The notes beneath the pieces are model-generated. The model made no database searches. It was not told the DNA's origin and was given only the letters and a program-made list of their open reading frames with translations. A DNA stretch of 64,000 nucleotides from positions 850,219-914,218 of the forward strand of contig NZ_LIXI01000001.1 in the NCBI RefSeq assembly GCF_001905595.1, in the 5' to 3' direction. This document shows positions 54,654 to 63,079 of this stretch, one piece after another. Positions within the stretch are counted from its first letter, which is position 1. Each line of letters begins with the position of its first letter. Both the position numbers and the translations under genes were made by a program. This stretch comes from Streptomyces sp. CB00316. Its GTDB lineage: Bacteria > Actinomycetota > Actinomycetes > Streptomycetales > Streptomycetaceae.

Positions 54654-55834
54654 TGCCCCGCCACCACCAGCAGCACCTCCTCGCACTCGGCCGCCACCGC
54701 CGCGTTCAGCCGCCCCAGCTCGTCCCGGAACCGCCGCCCCGCCGCAGTCGCCGGGACCACCCCCGCACCCACCTCGTTGGTCACCAGCACCACCTGACGC
54801 CGGGTCCCGCGCACCGCCGCCACCAGCTCCGCGACCCGCGCCCGCAACGCCTCCTGCGCGCCGTGCCGCCACCGCACGTCCTCCCAGGCGTCCACCCGGT
54901 CCATCGCGTCGGTCAGCCACAGCGACAGGCAGTCCACCAGCAGCGGCGGCCCGTCCTCGCCCAGGAGACGCGCGACCTCACAGGTCTCCTCGGTCCGCCA
55001 CGCGCCCGGCCTGCGCTCCCGGTGCAGCCCCACCCGGGCCGCCCACTCCGGGTCCCCTTCGCGCCGCCCGCCGGTCGCCACGTACACCACCTCGGGGAAC
55101 GTCTCCAGCCGCCGCTCCGCCTCCAGCGACTTCCCCGACCGGGCGCCGCCCGTCACCAGCACCCGGCGCGGCACGTCCGGCACCACCGGGTACTCGCCCA
55201 CCTCCAGCGTCGTCCCGTCCGGCACCGCCCGCGCCCCGGCCGCCGCGAGGAGCCGCTCCAGCGCCGCAGCCGGCGGGGCGTCGTGGTCCAGGTGGACCGC
55301 GATCACCTCGGTGGCAGGGCCGACCGCGCCGACCGCCCGCAGCCGCGCCACCGCGTCGGGCCGCCCGATCACATCGCAGACGACCAGGTCGTACGGCCGC
55401 TCGGCCCGCCCGTCGAGACCGGCGGGCGCGGCCCCCGGTGGCAGGTACAGCAGCCGTTCGCCGTCCGGGGAGTTCACCTCGTAACCGGTCCCCGGCGCGT
55501 CCGTCGGCACCGCCCGCACCCGGTGCCCGCTGATCAGCGTCAGTACCTGGCCGTCCGGCACCCGTCCGGCAGGCGGCAGGGTGGGCGGCAGCTCCACGGC
55601 GGGACCGTCGTGCGGATGGGTCAGCAGCACCTGGCGCACCGCGCCCAGCGAATGCCCCGCGCGGGCTGCGGCGAACACCGCTCCCGGGGTCAGGTCCAGC
55701 AGCAGCGCGTCGTCGATCAGCAGGGCGGTCGCGGCGCGCGCCCACGGGCCACGGGCCGTCGCACAGGCCGCACAGGGGCAGGAGGGGCGCGGCAGCCCGT
55801 CGGGGGCTCCGGTGCCGAGCAGAGTCAGTTCCAC
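54632..55834 (-). CDS. cobU: Metallo-beta-lactamase-fold domain fused to adenosylcobinamide kinase/guanylyltransferase
   Basis: 400 residues. The N-terminal 220 residues look like an MBL-fold domain (VELTLLGTGAPDGLPRPSCPCAAC, LLLDLTPG, LLTHPHDGPA), but the HxHxDH metal motif is degenerate (HPHDGP). The C-terminal half is CobU: P-loop VLVTGGARSGKSLEAERRL, VYVATGGRREGDPEW with the metal-binding acid, LVDCLSLWLTDAM and VTNEVGAGVVP. CobU phosphorylates adenosylcobinamide and adds GMP. GTG at 55834 has GGGAGG eight bases upstream. From memory the fused form is usual in Streptomyces. Confidence 0.9.
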   Translation of the reverse strand: MELTLLGTGAPDGLPRPSCPCAACATARGPWARAATALLIDDALLLDLTPGAVFAAARAGHSLGAVRQVLLTHPHDGPAVELPPTLPPAGRVPDGQVLTLISGHRVRAVPTDAPGTGYEVNSPDGERLLYLPPGAAPAGLDGRAERPYDLVVCDVIGRPDAVARLRAVGAVGPATEVIAVHLDHDAPPAAALERLLAAAGARAVPDGTTLEVGEYPVVPDVPRRVLVTGGARSGKSLEAERRLETFPEVVYVATGGRREGDPEWAARVGLHRERRPGAWRTEETCEVARLLGEDGPPLLVDCLSLWLTDAMDRVDAWEDVRWRHGAQEALRARVAELVAAVRGTRRQVVLVTNEVGAGVVPATAAGRRFRDELGRLNAAVAAECEEVLLVVAGQAVVLRG

Positions 55835-55934
55835 ACCTTGATCCTCCCGTGTCCCCCCGCGACGTGCGCGCCCGGCTAGGCTTCGGGCAGCAACTGACCC
55901 GGGAGTCGGGCGCAACGCGACCCAGGAGGCGGAC

Positions 55935-56144
55935 ATGGCGTGGACGTGGCGGTTCGAGAAGTCCGACGGTACGGAGACGGAGCCGGCGCTGCAGCCGGAG
56001 GAGTTCACCACCCAGGGCGACGCTGAGTCCTGGATCGGTGAGTTCTGGAAGGAACTCCTGGAGGGCGGTGCCGCCCAGGTGACGCTCTTCGAGGACTCGA
56101 CCAAGATCTACGGCCCGATGAGCCTCCAGGCCGACGGCGCTTGA
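55935..56144 (+). CDS. Small acidic conserved protein
   Basis: 69 residues, MAWTWRFEKSDGTETE ... WIGEFWKELLEGGAAQVTLFED. Preceded by AGGAGGCGGAC, a near-perfect ribosome site. No named domain; from memory, short proteins of this type are widely conserved in Streptomyces. It is divergent from cobU with 100 bases between starts. Confidence 0.82.
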   Translation: MAWTWRFEKSDGTETEPALQPEEFTTQGDAESWIGEFWKELLEGGAAQVTLFEDSTKIYGPMSLQADGA

Positions 56145-56151
56145 GGGCTGC

Positions 56152-56191
56152 GGGAAGGGGCGGTACGGGAACTCCCGTACCGCCCCTTCCC
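56152..56191. terminator. Bidirectional terminator
   Basis: 19-pair perfect inverted repeat, 56152-56170 with 56173-56191, between the convergent small gene and PDZ fragment. Confidence 0.88.
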
Positions 56192-56201
56192 CCTGCGGGT
56201 C

Positions 56202-56414
56202 TCAGATCTCCCCGAGCGTGACCTCGGCCGTCCTGCTGTCGCCGTCCCGCGTGTACGTCACGGTCACCTTGTCGCCCGGCTTGTCGCCCGCCAGGGCCTC
56301 GGAGAGCGAGGTGATGGTGGTGACGGCCGTGTCGCTGATCTTCGTGATGATGTCCCCGGCCCGCAGCCCTGCCTCGTCCGCGGCCCCGCCCCGCTCCACA
56401 CTCACCAGGGCCAC
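56202..56414 (-). pseudogene. Isolated PDZ domain, probable remnant of a serine protease gene
   Basis: About 70 codons encode a nearly complete PDZ domain (LVSVERGGAADEAGLRAGDIITKISDTAV ... DKVTVTYTRDGDSRTAEVTLGEI), the C-terminal domain of HtrA/DegP-type S1C proteases. The frame is open further upstream (GGLVRPISTGTRKG) as far as the methyltransferase stop 60 bases away, but no protease domain is present. GTG codons at 56414 and 56405 with AAAGGGG could start a short protein, so expression of a free PDZ domain is possible. I favour a truncated remnant. Confidence 0.55.
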
Positions 56415-56472
56415 CCCCTTTCGGGTGCCTGTACTGATGGGCCGAACGAGGCCCCCGACCCCGTACCGCCCG

Positions 56473-57276
56473 CTAGCCGCGCACTCCGCACAGATGCAGC
56501 AGCGCCGCGATACCCCGGTACGGGTCGGTCCGCCCGGCCCGGTCCTCCAGGGTCAGCACCCGCTCCAGCTCCCCGGCGGGCAGCTCGGTCCCGTCGGCCA
56601 CGTTGTCGGTGAAGACCCGGATCCCGTACCAGGCGTGCAGGGGGGCGGCGATCCCGGCCAGGGTGGCCCGCAGCGCGTCGAGCCGGTCGGCACGCACGGT
56701 GAGGCCGAGGTCATTCGTGTACGTGGCCGAGTCGAAGGCCTCCAGGGCCGCACCGAAGTCGCCGGTGAGGCCTGGGCGCATCGCGAGGGCGTCCGCGTTC
56801 CGTACGAGCAGCGAGAGCAGGCCCCCCGGCGCCAGCATCCGGGCCAGCCCGGCCAGCATCGGGTCGGGCTCCTCGACGTACATCAGGACGCCGTGGCAGA
56901 GCACCACGTCGAAGCTGCCGGGCAGGAAGTGCACACCGGTCTCCCGGCCGTCCCCCTCGATCAGCTTGGCCCGCTCCCGGATGCCCTCGGGCTCGGTCGC
57001 CAGGGCCTCGCGGGCCGCCCGCAGCAGCTCGGCGTCCGACTCCAGACCGGTCACCGAGTGACCGGCCCGCGCGAGACGCAGCGCCTGGACGCCCCGGCCC
57101 ATGCCGACGTCCAGGATGCGCAGTCGCTGACCGACCGGGAACCGCCCGGCTATCTGCTCGTCCAGCTGCCTGGCGACGAGCTCCTGGCGGACGGTGTCAC
57201 GTACGCCCACGGGAGCGGCCACACCGTCCGGGCCGGCCGGACAGACACCGGTGGAGCCGGAGGTCTCCGTGCTCAG
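56473..57276 (-). CDS. SAM-dependent methyltransferase, probable CTG start
   Basis: 267 residues. The SAM site is RILDVGMGRGVQALRLARAG (about residue 55), followed by VTGLESD, LIEGDGRE, FDVVLCHGVLMYVEEP and LAPGGLLSLLVRN, a UbiE/CmoA-like class I fold. The start is taken as CTG at 57274-57276: it overlaps the TGA of the upstream DUF3043 gene as CTGA, GGAGAG lies five bases before it, and the following STETS reads like a normal N terminus. No ATG or GTG occurs in frame at this junction; the next candidates (GTG about 20-25 codons in) lack a ribosome site. Substrate unknown. Confidence 0.8.
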   Translation of the reverse strand: MSTETSGSTGVCPAGPDGVAAPVGVRDTVRQELVARQLDEQIAGRFPVGQRLRILDVGMGRGVQALRLARAGHSVTGLESDAELLRAAREALATEPEGIRERAKLIEGDGRETGVHFLPGSFDVVLCHGVLMYVEEPDPMLAGLARMLAPGGLLSLLVRNADALAMRPGLTGDFGAALEAFDSATYTNDLGLTVRADRLDALRATLAGIAAPLHAWYGIRVFTDNVADGTELPAGELERVLTLEDRAGRTDPYRGIAALLHLCGVRG

Positions 57277-57872
57277 GGCCGCTCTCCGCGCTTGACCTGC
57301 GGCTTCGGGAGCCGCAGACGACGCATCTGGAGCGTGCGCATCAGACCGTAGGCGACGGCTCCGCGCTTGGGGGTGTCCGGGAAACGCTCCCGCAGCTGCT
57401 TCTTCAGGCGGATCGACAGACCGATCGAGTCGATCACGATCAGGATGATCACACCCATCCAGAGCAGCAGCGAGATGCTCTGGATGTTCTGCACCTGGAT
57501 CACGCTGAGGATCAGGATGACCACGGCGAGCGGCAGGAACCACTCGGCGATGCAGAAGCGCGAGTCCACGAAGTCGCGGACGAAGCGCCGCACCGGGCCC
57601 TTGTCGCGGACGGGGAGGTAGCGCTCGTCGCCCGACGCGAGCGCCTCACGCTGCCGGGCCAGATCGGCCCGGCGCGCTTCGCGCTGGCGCTTCACTGCCG
57701 CCTTGCGGTCGGTCGGCGCGCTGGACGCGGCACGGCGGCGCTGCGTCTGGGCCTCGCTGCGCTTGGGGGTGGGGCGGCCCTTGGGGGCCTGCGGGTCGCG
57801 GGGCTGCTGGGAGAGGTCCGCCGTCACCTTGTCGGTGGGGGCCTTCTCTGTCTTCGCACGGCTACGGAACAC
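57273..57872 (-). CDS. DUF3043 membrane protein
   Basis: 199 residues. A long basic, Arg/Ala-rich cytoplasmic region (to about residue 85) precedes DKGPVRRFVRDFVDSRFCIAEWFLP, two transmembrane helices (LAVVILILSVIQVQNIQ and LLLWMGVIILIVIDSIGLS) and a basic tail. The family is actinobacterial and uncharacterised. GTG at 57872 has no obvious ribosome site and may be leaderless. It is divergent from pspA and coupled to the downstream methyltransferase. Confidence 0.87.
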   Translation of the reverse strand: MFRSRAKTEKAPTDKVTADLSQQPRDPQAPKGRPTPKRSEAQTQRRRAASSAPTDRKAAVKRQREARRADLARQREALASGDERYLPVRDKGPVRRFVRDFVDSRFCIAEWFLPLAVVILILSVIQVQNIQSISLLLWMGVIILIVIDSIGLSIRLKKQLRERFPDTPKRGAVAYGLMRTLQMRRLRLPKPQVKRGERP

Positions 57873-58159
57873 AAAACCCAAGGGTACGGGGTCGGGATAC
57901 GGGCTCGTCGACGCGGGCGGGAACGATCCGGCAACGGACGGCGTCCTGGTAAGCACCCCGACAGGGGCAGAAAGGGCGTTTGCCGCCGGTTTCCCTGACC
58001 GTCACCTACACCCTGGGCGGGAGCATCGGCCGGGCTCAGTCGTCCTTGGGGAGGAGCACATCGGGACTCGAACAGTGCGGTAATGGAGACAGGGCCCGTA
58101 CTGTGGGTTCTATCGGGAGTGCTGGAGCTCAGTCCGTCAGAAGGGGGCGCGCGAAGCCC

Positions 58160-58954
58160 ATGAGCGGTGTCATGAAGCGTATGGGGATGCTTTTCCGCGC
58201 GAAGGCAAACAAGGCCCTTGACCGGGCCGAGGATCCGCGCGAGACCCTGGATTACTCGTACCAGAAGCAGCTGGAGCTGCTTCAGAAGGTGCGCCGCGGC
58301 GTCGCCGACGTCGCGACGTCCCGCAAGCGGCTGGAGTTGCAGCTGAACCAGCTGCAGGGCCAGTCGTCCAAGCTGGAGGACCAGGGCCGCAAGGCGCTGG
58401 CGCTCGGCCGTGAGGACCTGGCGCGCGAGGCGTTGTCCCGGCGCGCCGCCCTCCAACAGCAGGTCACCGACCTGGAGACGCAGCACACGACGCTGCAGGG
58501 CGAGGAGGAGAAGCTCACCCTGGCGGCCCAGCGGCTGCAGGCCAAGGTCGATGCCTTCCGCACCAAGAAGGAGACCATCAAGGCGACCTACACGGCGGCC
58601 CAGGCGCAGACCCGGATCGGCGAGGCCTTCTCCGGCATCTCCGAGGAGATGGGCGATGTCGGCCTGGCGATCCAGCGGGCCGAGGACAAGACGCAGCAGC
58701 TCCAGGCGCGGGCCGGCGCCATCGACGAGCTGCTCGCCTCCGGCGCCCTGGACGACCCGACCGGCACGGCGAAGGACGACATCGCCGCGGAGCTGGACCG
58801 GATCTCCGGCGGCTCGGACGTGGAGCTGGAGCTGCAGCGCATGAAGGCCGAGCTGGCCGGCGGCTCCTCGTCCTCGCAGCAGGCGATCGAGGGCGGTGCC
58901 CAGGACGGCACGCAGCAGTCGCAGCAGTCCCCGCACAAGTTCGACAAGCAGTAG
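58160..58954 (+). CDS. pspA: PspA/IM30-family membrane-stress protein
   Basis: 264 residues, almost entirely coiled coil after a short amphipathic N terminus (MKRMGMLFRAKANKALD) and ending in a Ser/Gln-rich tail. ESCRT-III-like PspA proteins bind stressed membranes and stabilise the proton gradient. AAGGGGG upstream of the ATG is about 11 bases away. It is followed after 13 bases by its small partner gene and then by a two-component system. Confidence 0.93.
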   Translation: MSGVMKRMGMLFRAKANKALDRAEDPRETLDYSYQKQLELLQKVRRGVADVATSRKRLELQLNQLQGQSSKLEDQGRKALALGREDLAREALSRRAALQQQVTDLETQHTTLQGEEEKLTLAAQRLQAKVDAFRTKKETIKATYTAAQAQTRIGEAFSGISEEMGDVGLAIQRAEDKTQQLQARAGAIDELLASGALDDPTGTAKDDIAAELDRISGGSDVELELQRMKAELAGGSSSSQQAIEGGAQDGTQQSQQSPHKFDKQ

Positions 58955-58967
58955 TGAGGGCGGCGTC

Positions 58968-59246
58968 ATGATCGTACGGATCATGGGGGAAGGCCAGGTC
59001 AAGCTGGCCGACAGTCACTTCGTCGAACTCAACGAGCTCGACGACGTCCTGCTCAAGGAGATGGACAGCGGGGACGGCCCCGGCTTCCGCACCACGCTCC
59101 ACGCGCTCCTCGACAAGGTGCGCGAGCTCGGAACTCCGCTCCCCGACGACTCCCTTGAGCCGTCGGAGCTGATCCTGCCGGCGCCTGACGCGACCCTCGA
59201 AGAGGTGCGCGCCATGCTCAGCGACGACGGGCTCATCCCGAACTAG
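58968..59246 (+). CDS. PspA-associated small protein (PspAA-like)
   Basis: 92 residues beginning MIVRIMGEGQVKLADSHFVELNELDD, the pattern of the PspA-associated domain found next to actinobacterial pspA. Acidic and cytoplasmic. The gene follows pspA by 13 bases and is almost certainly co-transcribed. Alternative longer starts overlap pspA and are not needed. Confidence 0.87.
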   Translation: MIVRIMGEGQVKLADSHFVELNELDDVLLKEMDSGDGPGFRTTLHALLDKVRELGTPLPDDSLEPSELILPAPDATLEEVRAMLSDDGLIPN

Positions 59247-59409
59247 ACGTACCTGCTCCACCAGCACTCACGCATCTGTGCCCCCGCATCCGGCCTGTCC
59301 GGTGCGGGGCACAGTGCTGTACGCGCCCGCCCTCCCCGTGCGGTTCCGTGGTCGTATCGGCACACCGCGGAGACGGACCCGTACGCGACACGCCGTACCG
59401 TTGCTGGAC

Positions 59410-60714
59410 GTGACCACCCTCCCCTCCGGGTTCGCGCGCGCCCGCCGCTGGCTTCGGGACCACCCCCTCGCGTTCGACGCGACCCTGGCGTTCTGCGTCC
59501 TGATCGCGATGATCTGCGGTTCGTTCGCGGACCCGGGCAAGGGCCAGGGGCCGACGTTCGGGACCCGCACCCCCGAGGCGTTCAGCGTGCTGCTGATGGT
59601 GCTGGCCGCCTCGGCTCTCGTTCTGCGCCGGCGGCACCCCATGGCGGTCCTCGCGGTGACCGGCGTCCTCACGGCCACCGAGTACGTCTTCATGGACCCG
59701 CCGGCCCCGGTCGTGATGAGCACCGTCATCGCGCTCTACACCGTCGCCTCCCGCACCGACCGCCCCACCACCTGGCGGGTCGGCCTGCTGACCATGGGGA
59801 TCCTGACGGTCGCCGCGATGGTCTTCGGCTCCACGCCCTGGTACAGCCAGGAGAACCTCGGCGTCTTCGCCTGGACCGGGATGGCGTCGGCCGCCGGGGA
59901 CGCCGTACGCAGCAGGCGCGCCTTCGTCGACGCGATCCGGGAGCGCGCGGAGCGGGCCGAGCGCACCCGCGAGGAGGAGGCCCGCCGCCGCGTCGCGGAG
60001 GAGCGGCTGCGGATCGCTCGCGACCTCCACGACGTCGTCGCCCACCACATCGCCCTGGTCAACGTGCAGGCCGGAGTCGCCGCCCACGTCATGGACAAGC
60101 GCCCGGACCAGGCCAAGGAAGCGCTCGCCCACGTACGGGACGCCAGCCGCTCCGCGCTCAACGAACTCCGGGTCACCGTCGGCCTGCTCCGCCAGTCCGG
60201 CGACCCCGAGGCCCCCACCGAACCGGCCCCCGGCCTCGCGGTCCTGGACGAGCTGGTGGACACCTTCCGCAACGCCGGGCTGCCCGTCGAGGTGGCCGGC
60301 GCCGACCGGGGCCCCAAGCTGCCCGCCGCCGTCGACCTGGCGGCGTACCGGGTCATCCAGGAGGCCCTGACCAACGTACGCAAGCACGCGGGCGCCGGGG
60401 CGAGGGCCGAGGTGAGCGTCGTACGGGTCGGAACCACCGCCGAGATCACGGTGCTGGACAACGGCCGGGGGAGCGCGGCCCGGCCCCCGGGCACGGAGAG
60501 CGGCGGCAGCGACCCGGCAGGCGGCACCGGCACCCCGGCCGGCGGCCACGGTCTCCTCGGCATGCGCGAACGCGTCTCCGCCCTCGGCGGCGCCCTCACG
60601 GCGGGACCTCGCTACGGAGGCGGATTCCGGGTCCATGCGATCCTGCCCATCGAGGCCCGCACGGGTGAACCGGAACCGCCCGGCCCGGCGGCCGCGACGG
60701 GGGAGCGCCGATGA
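59410..60714 (+). CDS. Sensor histidine kinase (HisKA_3 type)
   Basis: 434 residues. Four transmembrane helices in the first 145 residues, a short coiled linker (RERAERAERTREEEARRR), the phosphoacceptor RIARDLHDVVAHHIALV with about H207, and an ATPase domain with QEALTNVRKHAG and DNGRGSA; GLLGMRERVSALGG is the G2 region. GTG at 59410 was chosen because the first transmembrane helix follows at normal distance; TACCGT just upstream could be the -10 of a leaderless message. It overlaps the response regulator by ATGA. Confidence 0.9.
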   Translation: MTTLPSGFARARRWLRDHPLAFDATLAFCVLIAMICGSFADPGKGQGPTFGTRTPEAFSVLLMVLAASALVLRRRHPMAVLAVTGVLTATEYVFMDPPAPVVMSTVIALYTVASRTDRPTTWRVGLLTMGILTVAAMVFGSTPWYSQENLGVFAWTGMASAAGDAVRSRRAFVDAIRERAERAERTREEEARRRVAEERLRIARDLHDVVAHHIALVNVQAGVAAHVMDKRPDQAKEALAHVRDASRSALNELRVTVGLLRQSGDPEAPTEPAPGLAVLDELVDTFRNAGLPVEVAGADRGPKLPAAVDLAAYRVIQEALTNVRKHAGAGARAEVSVVRVGTTAEITVLDNGRGSAARPPGTESGGSDPAGGTGTPAGGHGLLGMRERVSALGGALTAGPRYGGGFRVHAILPIEARTGEPEPPGPAAATGERR

Positions 60715-61424
60715 CACAGTCCGCAGAGACACCGCAGCCACCCATCAAGGTGCTGCTCGCCGACGACCAGGCGCTCCTGCGCAGCGCGTTCCGGGTGTTG
60801 GTGGACTCCGAACCCGACATGGAGGTCGTCGGCGAGGCGGCCGACGGGGCCCAGGCCGTGGAGCTGGCGCGGGCGACCGGCGCCGGCGTGGTGCTGATGG
60901 ACATCCGGATGCCGGGCACGGACGGGCTCGCCGCCACCCGCATGATCAGTGCCGACCCGGCGCTCGCCGCGGTGCGGGTGGTCATGCTCACCACGTTCGA
61001 GGTCGACGAGTACGTGGTCCAGGCCCTGCGCGCCGGAGCCTCGGGCTTCCTCGGCAAGGGCGCGGAGCCCGACGAGCTGCTCAACGCGATCCGGATCGCG
61101 GCGGCGGGCGAGGCGCTGCTGTCCCCGGCGGCGACCAAGGGGCTCATCGCCACCTTCCTGGCCCAGGGCGGGAGTTCGGGGGAGGGGCCGGACAGCGCGG
61201 AGTACGCGGAGCGGCTGGCCGCGCTCACCGTGCGCGAGCGGGAGGTGCTCGTCCTGGTGGCGGGCGGCCACTCCAACGACCGGATCGCCGAGCGGCTCCA
61301 GGTCAGCCCGCTCACCGTCAAGACCCATGTGAACCGGGCGATGGCGAAGGTGGCGGCCCGGGACCGGGCCCAGTTGGTGGTCATCGCGTACGAGTCGGGC
61401 CTGGTACGCCCTCGGGTGGAGTGA
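60711..61424 (+). CDS. NarL/LuxR-type response regulator
   Basis: 237 residues. Receiver with the acidic pair at residues 18-19, phospho-acceptor about D64 in [12 protein letters not shown], and lysine in GFLGKGAEP; LuxR-type DNA-binding domain [26 protein letters not shown] with [12 protein letters not shown]. Coupled to the kinase by a four-base overlap. By position next to pspA it may take part in envelope-stress control, which is inference. Confidence 0.93.
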   Translation: MTQSAETPQPPIKVLLADDQALLRSAFRVLVDSEPDMEVVGEAADGAQAVELARATGAGVVLMDIRMPGTDGLAATRMISADPALAAVRVVMLTTFEVDEYVVQALRAGASGFLGKGAEPDELLNAIRIAAAGEALLSPAATKGLIATFLAQGGSSGEGPDSAEYAERLAALTVREREVLVLVAGGHSNDRIAERLQVSPLTVKTHVNRAMAKVAARDRAQLVVIAYESGLVRPRVE

Positions 61425-61479
61425 GGCGGAGCCGGAGGGCGCGGAGGGTGGAGAGACGGCGTACTCCACCTGCGCTATG

Positions 61480-61715
61480 CGCGGCGTGAGAAAGCAGCCC
61501 GGGGACCGATGAGGCCAGGTCGTCCGGGGCGAAGCCCTCGCTCTCGCCCGAGAGGACCAGGGCCACCCGGGCGTGGGTGAGCGAGGAGAGCCGGTCGCGG
61601 AAGACCTGGCCCTCGATGCCGCCGTGCATCAGCGCGGTGCCGTCCCCGGCCTCCGACGACCGTTCCACATAAGCCTGGAGGTCCTCGCGGTCCTCCACGA
61701 GCCCGGCCCGCACGC
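61480..61715 (-). pseudogene. Unidentified coding remnant downstream of nadA
   Basis: One minus-strand frame has strong G/C third-position bias and reads [27 protein letters not shown] and [27 protein letters not shown], but there is no credible start with ribosome site and the frame drifts into sequence without bias at both ends. I do not recognise the family. It sits between the response regulator and nadA, where a complete gene may have been lost. Confidence 0.45.
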
Positions 61716-61775
61716 GAAAGCCCCGGCATGCTGACCTGCGGCATACCGGGGCCCCGGCGGTGGGCGCGGCAGCCG

Positions 61776-62954
61776 TTACGGCAGCGCCAGCATCCGCTCC
61801 AGCGCGAGCTTCGCGTACTTCTCCGTCTCCGGGTCGACCTCGATCCGGTTGACCAGCTTGCCCTCGGCCAGCGACTCCAGCGTCCAGACCAGGTGCGGCA
61901 GGTCGATCCGGTTCATCGTCGAGCAGAAGCAGACCGTCTTGTCGAGGAAGGCGATCTCCTTGCCCTCCGAGGCGAAACGGTTCGCCAGGCGGCGGACCAG
62001 GTTCAGCTCCGTGCCGATGGCCCACTTCGAGCCGGCCGGGGCCGCCTCCAGGGCCTTGATGATGTACTCCGTCGAGCCGACGTAGTCCGCCGCCGCCACG
62101 ACCTCGTGCTTGCACTCCGGGTGCACCAGCACGTTGACCCCGGGCATCCGCGCGCGGACGTCCTCGACCGACTCGACCGAGAAGCGGCCGTGGACCGAGC
62201 AGTGGCCGCGCCACAGGATCATCTTCGCGTTCCGCAGCTGCTCGGCGGTGAGGCCGCCGTTCGGCTTGTGCGGGTTGTACAGGACGCAGTCGTCCAGGCT
62301 CATCCCCATGTCCCGCACCGCCGTGTTGCGGCCCAGGTGCTGGTCGGGGAGGAACAGGATCTTCTCGCCCTGCTCGAAGGCCCACTCCAGGGCCCGCTTC
62401 GCGTTGGACGAGGTACAGATCGTGCCGCCGTGCTTGCCGGTGAAGGCCTTGATGTCGGCGGAGGAGTTCATGTACGAGACGGGCACCACCTGGTCGGCGA
62501 CCCCGGCCTCCGTCAGCACGTCCCAGCACTCGGCGACCTGCTCGGCGGTTGCCATGTCGGCCATGGAGCAGCCCGCCGCCAGGTCCGGCAGCACGACCGC
62601 CTGGGCGTCGGTGGTCAGGATGTCCGCGGACTCGGCCATGAAGTGCACACCGCAGAAGACGATGTACTCCGCCTCCGGGCGCGCGGCAGCGTCACGGGCG
62701 AGCTTGAACGAGTCGCCGGTGACGTCCGCGAACTGGATGACCTCGTCGCGCTGGTAGTGGTGGCCGAGGACGAAGACCCTGTCCCCGAGCTTCTCCTTGG
62801 CCGCACGGGCGCGCGCGACCAGGTCCGGGTCGGAGGGGGAGGGCAGGTCGCCGGGGCACTCGACCCCTCGCTCGCTCCTCGGGTCGGCCTCGCGGCCGAG
62901 CAGCAGCAGCGCGAGGGGTGTCGGCTGTACGTCCAGGGGCTGGGCCGTGGTCAC
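61776..62954 (-). CDS. nadA: Quinolinate synthase
   Basis: 392 residues. It condenses iminoaspartate with dihydroxyacetone phosphate to quinolinate in NAD synthesis and carries a [4Fe-4S] cluster bound by cysteines in [17 protein letters not shown] and [11 protein letters not shown]. Other blocks: [39 protein letters not shown] and [14 protein letters not shown] at 62954 is preferred to GTG at 62963 because AAAGGG then lies nine bases upstream. An AT-rich promoter region with repeated TTTGAC elements precedes it. Confidence 0.94.
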   Translation of the reverse strand: MTTAQPLDVQPTPLALLLLGREADPRSERGVECPGDLPSPSDPDLVARARAAKEKLGDRVFVLGHHYQRDEVIQFADVTGDSFKLARDAAARPEAEYIVFCGVHFMAESADILTTDAQAVVLPDLAAGCSMADMATAEQVAECWDVLTEAGVADQVVPVSYMNSSADIKAFTGKHGGTICTSSNAKRALEWAFEQGEKILFLPDQHLGRNTAVRDMGMSLDDCVLYNPHKPNGGLTAEQLRNAKMILWRGHCSVHGRFSVESVEDVRARMPGVNVLVHPECKHEVVAAADYVGSTEYIIKALEAAPAGSKWAIGTELNLVRRLANRFASEGKEIAFLDKTVCFCSTMNRIDLPHLVWTLESLAEGKLVNRIEVDPETEKYAKLALERMLALP

Positions 62955-63016
62955 GTCACGCACCCTTTCTTCTCTGCGTTCTGCTCTGCGCTTCGGCGAA
63001 CGCGCCTTTTCGTCTA

Positions 63017-63062
63017 TTTGACACTATCTATCATAGCTCCTTCGTGTCACTTTGACGATGTC
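63017..63062. promoter_or_regulatory. AT-rich nadA upstream region with repeated TTTGAC motif
   Basis: TTTGACACTATC (63017-63028) and TTTGACGATGTC (63051-63062) are imperfect direct repeats 34 bases apart in a stretch unusually rich in A/T for this genome, 63-108 bases before the nadA start. A NAD-responsive regulator site is a reasonable guess but untested. Confidence 0.4.
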
Positions 63063-63079
63063 GATAGCGTCGATGTGAC

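Noticed and set aside
53359..55834. A B12 riboswitch in front of the cobalamin genes
   Set aside because: The gap upstream of cobU is only about 100 bases and holds no B12-box-like conserved core; the other gaps also lack one.
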